This document shows, in pieces, positions 1-9,700 of a DNA stretch of 14,953 nt (positions are counted from its first letter, which is position 1; each line of letters starts with the position of its first letter). Both the position numbers and the translations under genes were made by a program. Where the stretch lies: the NCBI GenBank assembly GCA_020283715.1, contig JAIQCW010000022.1, positions 1 to 14,953 of the forward strand, in the 5' to 3' direction. Source of the stretch: Cytauxzoon felis. Taxonomy: Eukaryota; Apicomplexa; Aconoidasida; Piroplasmida; Theileriidae. A model generated the notes under the pieces. The model did no database searches. It was not told the DNA's origin and saw nothing but the letters and a program-made list of their open reading frames with translations.

Positions 1-136
1 GAGTGGCTATACTCTTTAGAGATAGGTGATTGGAAGAGCTGACGGCAGGATGAAAAGAGTTGGATTGGACCTCGAGTGGAGAGCTCTCTGCAGGAGAACG
101 CGAGGTTGGACCGTTGGTAGAGGTAACCTCAGGTGG
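1..136. repeat. GC-rich fold-back repeat R1 (partial) in intron 1 of the left-edge gene
   Basis: This copy carries the family modules CTCTTTAGAGATAGG, GAGCTGACGGCAGG, ACCTCGAGTGGAGAGCTC-like and AACCTCAGGTGG. It is cut by the window edge. It begins 48 nt after a GTACGA donor at 184. It reads through in frame with the upstream exon, which I judge coincidental because the family is GC-rich and poor in stop codons. Confidence 0.8.
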
Positions 137-505
137 AACAGAGGTTAATGCATTAGTGGTTGCATCGATTCTGAGTTCTCGTACTTTGGTTAGTAGATCA
201 TCATTTAAATTATTATTATTATTATTCTTTGAAGGTTTGTTTGCGATGGAATCTGATAATTCTATGGTTGTATTCTTTTTGTATCCATGATATGGGTCTG
301 TGGGATGTGTATTGTAATTAATTTTTTTATATTTATAATAATTTGAATTTTTATATTCTAATGGATATCTAATATGATTAAATGGTTCTTTTATAAATAA
401 TTTATTATTTTCTTGTATATTTTCTAATAAATTTGGTACTATGGGCGGTGACCATTTATTATCATTCAATAAATCATCTGATGTTAGCCACCAATTAACT
501 GCCAT
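1..505 (-). CDS. Unrecognised protein, first exon and start of intron 1 (partial, runs off left edge)
   Basis: The ATG at 505-503 opens a frame that starts MAVNWWLTSDDLLNDNKW. I place the end of exon 1 at 185 (107 residues) because AAA|GTACGA at 187-179 looks like the donors used elsewhere in the window, and a GC-rich repeat begins 48 nt further on, the same arrangement as in the neighbouring repeat-bearing introns. The frame happens to stay open through the repeat to base 1, so a naive call would add about 61 repeat-derived residues. The exon has no signal peptide, is polar and Asn/Tyr/Lys-rich, contains an HPTDPYHGY stretch and ends in a run of six Asn. It lies 163 bp downstream of the SMC3 stop codon on the same strand. 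I do not recognise the family. The start is well supported; the intron boundary is inference. Confidence 0.6.
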   Translation of the reverse strand, partial: MAVNWWLTSDDLLNDNKWSPPIVPNLLENIQENNKLFIKEPFNHIRYPLEYKNSNYYKYKKINYNTHPTDPYHGYKKNTTIELSDSIANKPSKNNNNNNLNDDLLTKVRELRIDATTNALTSVPPEVTSTNGPTSRSPAESSPLEVQSNSFHPAVSSSNHLSLKSIAT

Positions 506-668
506 TATTAATAAATATATAGAAATAAAATTATTATTTTATCTTGTTAAATAGTATTCTTGAGATTCCATTTGGTGCACCAGTGTTGTGTGTTTGACCT
601 TTTGGACTTGTATATCAATCTTCTATAGCTAATGGTTCCTATATAAAGTTATATATATTATTCCTATA

Positions 669-3600
669 TTATATATATACTTGTATAATCGATTCTAATG
701 CCTCATTCATATTAATACTACGTAATTGACTTATACCATTAATATTCTTTATCTCATAAAACACTTCACCAGGCATTACCAATTGCTCCTTAAATGTAGT
801 TAATATACACTGAGTATTCTTAGATTGCTTCTGTAATAAATTTGCAACTCTAGTAAGATAATTGTCATCCAATGCCGCATCAATCTCATCAAATAAATTA
901 AATGGAACATTATTCAAACGCTGAATAGCAAATATAAACGATAAAGATACAATCGTCTTCTGACCACCTATACAATTCATATAACACATACATGAAGGAA
1001 TGTAGTTATTCCACCTGAGGTTACATCCATCTTCCTTCGTCTTGCAGACAGCTCTCCACCTGAGGTCTTCCCACTCGCCGTGGTGGCTCTTCTATTTACC
1101 TCCCCGTAAACGGTATATCCACTCCCAGAGATCGTGGCTAGGTTTAGTACATGACCTCAAGTGGAATACCTGGAAGCGATCCACGGGAGCTGGAAGGGGA
1201 GGTAAATAGAAGAGCTGTCTGCAAGACAAAGGAAGGTGGAGATAGCTTCATGTGTAGTATCTATTAGGTTTAGTTTGTGTACATACCGGAGAGTTGGTGT
1301 AGTTGTTGTAGTTCGGAATTATTGAAGGATACTTTGATATCGAGTCCGATGAATTGATGGTTTTCATTGATGTTGGCATAGAATTCTATGTGATTTTATA
1401 TATGTATAGAGATTTATATTGTACCTGGTAGACATGTAGTGATTTTTTTCGTTGTTGTATCACGTTTTATTAAAAACTATTGAATTAATAAATTTAAATC
1501 AACAACTTACAACTTTAATTCTACCATTCGGTACCAATTCCTCAAATATCTCACTTATATTATCATTCAATCGTGATACAAATTGAACCAAATTAGTATC
1601 CTTTTGATTATTCAATGACTATATATATCATTATATACACAATTAATGACTACTCAACCTGAAGTCCAATCCAACTCTCTTCTCCAACCTCTCTTTGTCT
1701 TGCCGTCAGCTCTTTTATTTACCTATCTCTAAAGAGTATAGCCACTCCCGGAGATCGTGGCGATGTCTACCCGGAGAAACAGGAAATGTCTACCCGGAGA
1801 AACAGGAAATGTCAACCCGGAAGAACAGGCATATAATAGTGTAACCTCGAGTGGAAAACCCGTAGCTGATCTCAGGGAAGCGGAGGGTGAGGTAAATAAG
1901 AAGGCCACCACGGCGAGTGGAGGAAGAGTTGGATTATACTTCGTGTGGAAAGTGTATTTTATGAACATACTTTGATGGTTTTGAGTATGGATGATTTGGA
2001 TATATTGATATTATTGGATTGTTGATTGAGGTATTGGTATTCATCTGAGTGATAGATATTATGATTGATGAAGGTTATACCTTTGATATTATTATAATCA
2101 TTGGATTGTATTTGATTTTCTGTAAGATCGTATAGTTGACAATCCTATAATTGATGATATATATAAAATTTATAATAAATGATATATACTTTATTGACTT
2201 TAGAAAGTTGTTCAAGTATATCTTTACGATTAGTATTGAAATTATTTTTAACATTTTCTATTAATTGTTGATCCATAATTTTCAATTCTTGATTTAATTG
2301 ATTTAATGTAACTCTAAAAAAAATTTTTTTTAAATATAAAAAGTAAATATAATTAAAACATACTGTACTGATGATTTCCTCTTATTTAAATTACCTAAAT
2401 CCATAGTCACCTTATCCAACTTCTCTACTATCATTTTACGCTCATTATCCATCATCGATATCTTATTCATTAACAACTCCCTCTCAGACTATATTAATAC
2501 AATATATAAACGAAATCATACAATAACAAATGAATGAAGTACACCTGAGGTCCAATCCTACTCTTCTTTCCACTCGCCGTGGTGGCTTTCTCTATTTACT
2601 TCCCCCTCCGCTTCCCTGAGATCAGCTGCGGGTTCTCCACCTGAGGTTACATCTACTATACTCGAGGTCTGTTCTTCCGGGTTTACAACCTTTGTTCCTC
2701 CGGGTAGAATTCCTGTTCTTAGGGGTAGACATATTTACGTTCTTCCGAGTAGACATTATACCGAGGATGATCTACGGGAATCCGAGGGGAGGTAAATAGA
2801 AGAGCTGTCTGCAAGACAAGGATAGGACCTCAGGTGCAGTTGAGTATGTAATAATATACAAACTTCGATGGATGAGTTTTTTTGGCTGGAGATTTCGATT
2901 TCTTCATGTATCTGTATGATGATGTTGATATAATAATGATTGATACAAACAAGATTTTTTTGTATTTCTAATTGTTTAATTTTATTATCGAGTTCATTTT
3001 GATGTGTTTTATAATCATTAATCATTTGTTCAGTAGTGATGATAAGTTTTGATGTATCATTTCTTTTTTCTGATAATGTAGAAATAGTTTCATTAAGATA
3101 TTGTAATTCTTCATTTAATGTAGCACGTTTACATTTTAATTCTGTTAATTTATTATTTAAATTTATTAAATCTAATTGTAATTTATTATTTTCATTTGAA
3201 TTAGGTCTTTCTTTATATCTAAAATAATAATTTATAAGATTTATTTATAATTAATAAATTTACATTTTTATATCTTCATCTATCTTATTTAATGAATTCT
3301 CTAATTCTTCTATCCTATTCTGTGATAATTTCAATCTTATATTCTCTCCAGTACTATTTTATTTTATTATTTATATCTTATATAATTACCTCCGTAAATG
3401 TTGTAATGATATATTCAATGAATTCATCTCATTCACACTAGCACTCCATACACCCTTCGATTCGTCCCTTTTCAACTTCAAACACTCCTGATCCTATATA
3501 TCAATATATACATATAATAAATACTATATCATTACACTCGAAGTCTAATACACGTATGTTACCACTGCCGTGGCGGCCATTTCTATTTACTTCCCCTTCC

Positions 3601-6600
3601 AGCTCCCGTAGATCGCTTCCAGGTTCCACTTGAGGTCATATTCACTATCTATCTGTTCTTCCGGGTTAAACTTTTTTTGTTCCTCCGGGTAAAATTCCTG
3701 TTCTTAGGGGTTGACATATTTATTCGTTCTTCCGGGTTAAACTTTATTTGTTCCTACGGGTAAAATTCCTGTTCTTATGGGTTGAATATCGCCACGATCT
3801 CTGGGAGTGGCTCTACTCTTTAGAGATAGGTAATTAGGAGAGGGTTCCACGCCGAGTGGGTCAGAGTTGGATTGGACCTCAGGTGGAGAGCTGTCTGCAA
3901 GACGACATACGGTCGAGGTAACTTCAGGTGGAATCTCAATACCTCATTGAAGGACGTACTTTTTCGATAGAATTGAGTTGTTGTGTGACATTATCGATAT
4001 TTGATTGTGTATTGGCAATATCTTGTTTGATGGTTTTGACTTTATGGTATGATTGTAAAATTGATTCATGTGTATTGACATGTCCAACGGAATAGATACC
4101 TTTATGATGGAACTGAAGTAATAATTATTAATATTTAATTGAATTCAACATACAATTTGTCCATTTGGTGTAACATAATTACGTCCACGTTTATCTTTTG
4201 TAGCTATACTTAAATCTGGTACAAGATCATATTCACTTAATAAATTCGACATTAAATCCTTCAAATTATCATCATATTCAACACAATTTAATAAAGGATA
4301 ATAATAATTATCCTCATCATCCTCATCTATTATCGTTTCTACATCATCATCCATTGTCCTAGCAGTCGTTGGTAATCTACTATAATCATCCATACTACTC
4401 CTCATTATAAACGCAGATGTCACTGTTTCATCACCACCTGAGGTTACATTCCTGCCGTCAGCTCTTCTATTTAGTTCTCCCTTCGCTTCCCTGAGATCAG
4501 CTGCGGGTTCCACTTGAGGTCCAGTACTACACTTCATTCCACTTGAGGTCACATCTAGTACATCCTTAGAACCATCTTCCATCATTCCCATGATGGATGA
4601 TCCATCACTACCCTTCGATGATCCATCACAACCTTCACCACGATCTCTGGGAGTGGTTCTACCGTTTACGGGGAGGTAATTGGAAGAGGCCTCCACGGCG
4701 AGTGGAAGAGAGGTTGTAACCTCAGGTGGAGAGCTGTCTGCAAGACCAACGGTGGTGGTAACCTCGAGTGTAGAACCAAGTCCATCATCAGGTGACATGG
4801 GGTCATAATGGGGTTGTTCATGGGGCGTTGTGGGATTATAGTGCTTTTTACCCCCACAACCCTCTTTTACCCCATTTTTCCCACTAGAGGTCCTGTCCAC
4901 TTCCTTCCTACTGATGAAATCGAGTGAAATGATTCTGATATTATGTTGGAATGTGTGGTTAGTTTCGATATATTCGAGTATGGATTTGGCGCATTTGATA
5001 TTTTTGACTACAATGGTGAATAATTTATATCCTAGTATATTTTCAATGGCAGTTTTATATTCATCTTTGATATTAATGAGATCGATTAAAATACCAATAT
5101 AATCATCTTTATATTTATAATATTCATTTGTATTGATCCAAGAATTGATAATATCGATTGTATTTTGATTAGAAAATGTAATTTTTTTAAATAAATTATA
5201 ATCATCTATAGAATTTATTTTTAATTTTGATAATTTTATAATTAAATCTGATAATTCTTTTTGTTTAATTCTTTTTAATTCTATATTATCTTCTAATAAT
5301 TTTAAATTTTTTTTATAATTTTCTTCATTTTTTATTACTTTATCATTTATTATTTTTAATTGGTCTTGTATTAATTTTATATCAGTAATATTTTTTTCTT
5401 GTAATTGTTTTAATATATTTATATTATTTAATTCATTATTTAATTTAGATTCTATATATAATTTTTGTTTTTTAAGATTATTTACTAATGTAGTAGAAGA
5501 ATTTTTATCCTGTTGGTACAACCCCATATTTATATTTTCATTTAATATATTAATATTATTATTAATATATTTTAATTGATTATTAATATTAATTAATTTA
5601 TTATTATTAAATATAATATTATTATTAATAATATTAAAATCATTATTATAATTAATTAATTTATCATTTAATAATATAGAATCTAAATTTAATTGATTAA
5701 TTTCTTTAATATATAAATCATATTCTTCTTTAATTCTAGTAAGTTGTATATTATTATAATTTAAATCAAGATTATCATCATCTAATGATTTTAATTTTAA
5801 TTTATAATCATTAATATAATTATTATATTCATCTAATTCTTTTTGATATTTAATAATATTATCATGATATTTATCCCCATTTATTATATATTTATTATAT
5901 AATTCATTATATTTATTTATATCTATTAATAATAAATTTATTTTTAATTTATTACGTTCATTATTTAATAATTTTAATTTATTATCATTAATATCATATA
6001 ATTGTAATTTTTTAATAAATTTTCTAATTTATAATTTATTGAATCATATATTATATTTGATTCATTTAATAATTTTAATGATTCATCTATCTTTTTATCA
6101 TATGTATAATGTCCTATTATATCACGTAATATAATTAAACGATCTTCTGTATTTATATTACATATTTTACATACTAAACCTTGTTTTATATTATAATATA
6201 AACCATTTTTATATGATGATATATTTATTAAATTCATATATATTAATATATCTTTATATTCTTTCAATGTCATCTGTTTACCATTTATCATATACACATC
6301 TTTATTATATGAATATATACGCTTCAAATATAATTCATTATTATTATTTTCTAAACCCATAGGTATATTATTCATACCTTTTATATCAAATACTAATTCA
6401 ACATATGCTGTATAATCATCATCTAATATAACATCATCACCCTTATATATATATTCAATACGATTACCACAATCTAATAATACAAAACCAATCGCTAATA
6501 ATATATTACTCTTACCACTTCCATTCAATCCAACTATAAAATTCATTATTCATATATACATAAACTTACCAATCACGTTGTATCCTGGAGAAAATTTAAA

Positions 6601-6657
6601 TACCGAAACATTTTTATATGTCCTAAAACCCTTTAAACGAACACATTTTATATACAT
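669..6657 (-). CDS. SMC3: Structural maintenance of chromosomes protein 3 (cohesin subunit SMC3), multi-exon
   Basis: SMC3 is the ATPase arm of the cohesin ring that holds sister chromatids together. My exons are 6657-6570, 6533-4912, 4437-4154, 4112-3960, 3493-3390, 3353-3264, 3218-2864, 2488-2364, 2313-2190, 2144-1971, 1618-1511, 1476-1425, 1385-1287 and 967-669. All junctions are GT..AG and keep frame, giving about 1225 residues, close to the usual SMC3 length. Visible parts: N-terminal MYIKCVRLKGFRTYK, Walker A GLNGSGKS (residues 31-38), Q-loop-like NIKQG, an Asn/Ile-rich coiled coil, a hinge from about residue 504, a return coil, signature LSGGQ (1125-1129, split by an intron inside a Gly codon) and Walker B NLFDE (1150-1154). 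The ATG at 6546 lies inside intron 1 and is not the start. Two oddities: a one-base frameshift at 6008-6013, and a repeat in the hinge (4434-4893) that could be intron or exon. The family is certain; exact splice sites are inferred. Confidence 0.93.
968..1286 (-). other. SMC3 intron (319 nt) splitting the ABC signature motif
   Basis: Donor CCG|GTATGT at 1287/1286 and acceptor TATAG|GTGG at 968/967. It divides the first Gly codon of LSGGQ (phase 1). It carries repeat R2 with 46 nt left on the donor side and 43 nt on the acceptor side. The junction is supported because both flanks encode conserved SMC signature residues in one frame. Confidence 0.88.
1011..1240. repeat. Fold-back repeat R2 (in SMC3 intron 1286-968)
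   Basis: Both arms contain the module GTCTTGCAGACAGCTC or its complement (1041-1056 and 1213-1228), next to a CTTCC-type flank, and both contain TCTATTTACCTCCCC or its complement. The centre holds the GCCACGATCTCTGGGAGTGG type module. The pairing extends into the surrounding intron: ATGAAG on one side is matched by CTTCAT on the other. GC content is clearly higher than in the neighbouring exons. Confidence 0.87.
1656..1949. repeat. Fold-back repeat R3 (in SMC3 intron 1970-1619)
   Basis: It starts with CCTGAAGTCCAATCCAACTC and ends with GAGTTGGATTATACTTCG, imperfect inverted termini. Inside are the ATAGCCACTCCCGGAGATCGTGG module, a 23-bp tandem array (1763-1829), GCTGATCTCAGGGAAGCGGA and the CCACCACGGCGAGTGG module. 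The host intron is 352 nt, phase 0, with 21 nt of unique sequence after the donor GTATGT and 37 nt before the acceptor. Confidence 0.87.
1763..1829. repeat. 23-bp tandem repeat, three copies, inside R3
   Basis: Two identical copies of a unit starting ATGTCTACCCGGAGAAACAG (1763-1785, 1786-1808) are followed by a diverged copy ATGTCAACCCGGAAGAACAGG (1809-1829). The unit is the loop module of the repeat family, also seen at 2690-2760, 3655-3784 and 8412-8505. Identity of the first two copies points to recent local duplication. Confidence 0.9.
2542..2836. repeat. Fold-back repeat R4 (in SMC3 intron 2863-2489)
   Basis: The termini are CACCTGAGGTCCAATCC (2542-2558) and GGATAGGACCTCAGGTG (2820-2836), a 17-bp inverted repeat with one mismatch. 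Arms carry TCTATTTACTTCCCCCTCCG and CGAGGGGAGGTAAATAGAAG; the loop holds three CCGG-containing modules of the GTTCTTCCGGGT/TTCCTCCGGGTAG type. The host intron is 375 nt, phase 0, donor GAA|GTTTGT and acceptor AATATAG|TCTGAG. Confidence 0.9.
3535..3931. repeat. Fold-back repeat R5 (in SMC3 intron 3959-3494)
   Basis: It is the longest simple copy. One end reads CACTCGAAGTC with CGTATGTTACC inside; the other reads CATACGGTCGAGGTAAC then CTTCAGGTGG, giving diverged inverted termini. It contains a 71-bp loop-module duplication (3655-3784), a GCCACGATCTCTGGGAGTGGC block (3791-3811) and the CTCTTTAGAGATAGG block. The host intron is 466 nt, phase 0, donor AAA|GTACGT. Confidence 0.88.
3655..3784. repeat. 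71-bp tandem duplication of the loop module inside R5
   Basis: Each unit reads GTTCTTCCGGGTTAAAC, then a T-rich stretch, GTTCCTCCGGGTAAAATTCC, then GTTCTTAGGGGTTGA. The second copy (from 3726) differs at a few bases only, such as TACGGG for TCCGGG and ATGGG for AGGGG. It accounts for most of the extra length of R5 relative to other copies. Confidence 0.88.
4434..4893. repeat. Fold-back repeat R6 in the SMC3 hinge (in-frame intron or exonised insert)
   Basis: The copy runs from CCACCTGAGGTTAC to CCACTAGAGGTCC. It includes the GCTTCCCTGAGATCAGCTGC module, a 51-nt block shared with R11 (4561-4611), CACGATCTCTGGGAGTGG, the CCACGGCGAGTGG module, GAGCTGTCTGCAAGAC and a G-run stretch (4799-4834). 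The minus-strand frame is open throughout. A phase-1 intron with donor CA|GTAGGA at 4911 and acceptor CTCAG|GTGGTG at 4438 would remove exactly 158 codons and bring SMC3 to normal length. Unlike the other copies, it leaves almost no unique sequence before the acceptor, so exonisation remains possible. Confidence 0.82.
4799..4834 (+). other. Possible G-quadruplex motif inside R6
   Basis: Three GGGG runs (4799-4802, 4810-4813, 4822-4825) and one GGG run (4832-4834) are separated by 7, 8 and 6 nt on the plus strand. This is the template strand of SMC3, so the transcript would carry the C-rich complement. The other copies of the repeat in this window do not show it. Formation is untested. Confidence 0.5.
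6008..6013 (-). other. One-base frameshift in an A6 run of the SMC3 coding sequence
   Basis: The frame encoding Walker A and the first coil (codons in phase with 6531) hits a stop at 5976-5974. The frame encoding the rest of the coil and hinge (in phase with 5527) is open upstream to this point. The two join without loss if the A6 run on the coding strand had one more A. No GT dinucleotide exists on the minus strand for over 100 bases around it, so an intron cannot bridge the frames. A homopolymer sequencing error is the simplest reading; a real mutation or slippage is the alternative. Confidence 0.8.
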
Positions 6658-6783
6658 TTTTATATCTATTATAATCAAATGTATAAAGAGAAACTTAATC
6701 TTATAATGAATTCAACCCACACATCCATGACCAAGACAATGAATTATATATATATGTATAGACAATCACATAGTAAATTATAT

Positions 6784-9700
6784 TTATAATAATGACTCAA
6801 TTTCCATTACTAATGGAGATTTTTTATCCGGTATTATACCAGATAAATCATCCAATAATGTATACGAATTATCATAAGATAAGGAACCACATTGCTCAAT
6901 CAATGTCAGTAATTTGTCATCATCCCTAACCTTCTGTAAAATCTTATACATCATCGACCATATACTAGATGGAATCAAACGATATATACCATTTATATCC
7001 TCCAATAAATACTTGAATACATATACACACTCATTATACTTATCTGTAAAATATATATAACAAGAGCTGAAAGAGATCATTCCACTTGAGGTCCAATCCT
7101 CCTCTCCATTCCACTCGCCGTGGAGGCTTCACCTATTTATTTCCCCCTTCGCTTCCCTGAGATCAGCTACGGGTTCCACTTGAGGTCTAATCACTACACT
7201 TCTGCCACGATCTCTGGGAGTGGCTCTACTCTTTAGAGATAGGTAAATAGAGAAGCTGTCTGCAAGACCAACCTCAGGTGGAACGACGAGTGGAAGACAA
7301 TGATGGATTTTCGATGGAGGATTTCCATATTTGTTTGGATTATGACGTACGTTTATGTGTGAGTAGTGTGAGTGTATGTTTATAGAGGTTGATGGAAATG
7401 TGTGTGTTATTTATTTTATTATTGCGATACTGATTAAATTGTTTCCAGACAAATGTATCCTAAAGAATTGAATTGTTTAATATATAAGAGATAACTATAC
7501 ATTTTGTTTAAGGTTACATAATTCTAAGAATCGTGCATACATTGAAGGCTCGGGTATACATTTGATCTAAAATGACATGAGCGTTATAATGTGTATGATA
7601 TGAACATACACGTATCATAGAATCTAATAATTCATTTAAGGAATTTATATTTTGATTTTCTAAATCTGATTCAAATGCACATAAGAAAATATGATAATGT
7701 GTCCTAATTAATTGAATGAATTAATGATAATATCTGAAGGTACCATTTTAGAAATGTTAAATTTGGTAATATTAGAAATAATAAATTAACTGCTGTATTA
7801 CCAGATATATTATAACTTAATAACTTCTTCATTGATGAATAAATATGAGAAATCTATATGAAATTCAATAATCATTAACAGATATCATCACACCTCTATA
7901 TTCTCATCATCAATTGTATTCTTAATTTCATATATCACATCATTCAAACCATCATCATCAGCAGACTCGTCCTAATTTATAAAATTTATTACATCATATA
8001 AACTTCGGAGCTCCACCTGAGGTTACAATCATACTCTTCATTCCACTCGCCTCCACCCGAGGTCGTCTTGCGGACAGCTCTCCACTCGAGGTCTATCCTG
8101 CCGTCAGCTCTTCTATTTACTTCCCCCTCAAGTTCACGTAGATCACTTTCGGGTAGTCCACTTGAGGTCTTATCACTACATCACGTTCTTCCGGGTAGAA
8201 GTCATTCTTGAATTCTCAAGTCCTCATATGGATAATTGAGATCAAGGGGACCGAGGAAATTTTTCAGTATAATTGTCTACCCGGAAGAACGAAGATTGTC
8301 AACCCCTAAGAACAGGCCCCCACCTGAGGTCCAATCCAACTCTCATTCTCTTGCAGAGAGCTCTTCCAATTACCTATCTCTAAAGAGTAATGCCACTCCC
8401 AGAGATCGTGGCGATGTCTACCCGGAAGAACGTAAATGTTCAACCCCTGAGAACAGGAATTCTACCCGGAGGAACAAAAGATGTCAGCCCGGAAGAACAG
8501 ACATTACCTCCGCCACGATCTCCGGGAGTGACTTTACCCTTCAGGGATAGGTAATTGGAAGAGGCCTCCACGGCGAGTGGCAAGACCTCGAGTGGAGAGC
8601 TGACGGCAGGAAAGACCTCAGGTATAGTACATTCGTCAATATAGCAAACCTTTAGGAATGTGGATTTGAGTGGTGCATGTAAGAATTTATGAATATCATT
8701 AGCATTGGTTTGATTGATATTGAGTATTGTATTCATGAATTTATCTACGGTATATATATTATTATTATTGTTATTTTTATTAAATAATTTTAGATTGGAT
8801 AATATTTTATGATATTCTAATATAATATTATGTATATTGGATGTATATAATTTATTATTGATTGAATTTATATTAAGATTAATAGTATTGAATATAGTCA
8901 TTAAGATATGTTTTAATAATAATTTATTATACCAATCATTATTATTTGTTAATATAAATTTATAATTATTAATTATAGATTCATTAAATATATATTTATC
9001 ATTATTATTTAATATATAATTAATTCTAATATCCCATTCTAATGTAGTACGATAATTAATAGATGTTAAATATTGTTGATTATCAATTAAATTTAATGAT
9101 ATATTATAATCATTAGGTATTGTATATTTTATATTATTAAATAATAAATTCTTATTATTATCATCATTTAATTCATATAAAATAGATATCTTATATAAAT
9201 ATATATATAATGATATAATATATTCTTTATTATCTATAGTACAATATAAAACATTATTATATATATCATTAAAACATTTTAATGTTGATGATTTTGTATA
9301 ATCTATATAATAATTTACATATCTTGTTATATTATCTGTAATATTATCAATCTTAGGTAATTTAAATTCTGTAAATACAAATATATTTCTTAAATATTTT
9401 ATTAATAATTTACATATATATAATAATTTTAATGATAATTCCCAACCATTTATAAAATTTTTACATAATAATCTTGTTATAAATTCTAATGAATATATAT
9501 CCAATACTAAAGGATTATTCAACATAAATATAAATATACTCAATACATCATTCATTCTACCACTCATATAATTCTCCATCAATAATATCCTATACCCCCT
9601 AGATAATACTATCTTGTCCATACAACTCCATCTTTTATACAACCTATATATTTATACATCAATTTATATATAAAACTACACCTGAAGTTACAGTCCTACT

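Noticed and set aside
60..290. Plus-strand frame at 60-290
   Set aside because: It is the antisense of the left-edge exon plus repeat R1.
1757..1975. Plus-strand frame at 1757-1975 and minus-strand frame at 1729-1968
   Set aside because: Both run through repeat R3 inside an SMC3 intron. The repeat family is GC-rich and poor in stops, so open frames arise by chance.
4914..5102. Plus-strand frame at 4914-5102
   Set aside because: It is antisense to the SMC3 hinge.
5974..6546. ATG at 6546 as the SMC3 start
   Set aside because: It lies in intron 6569-6534. Joining exon 6657-6570 restores the conserved N-terminus and the Walker A context NVIVGLNGSGKS.
8236..8550. Plus-strand frame at 8236-8550
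   Set aside because: It is made of R8 repeat modules in an intron of the opposite strand.
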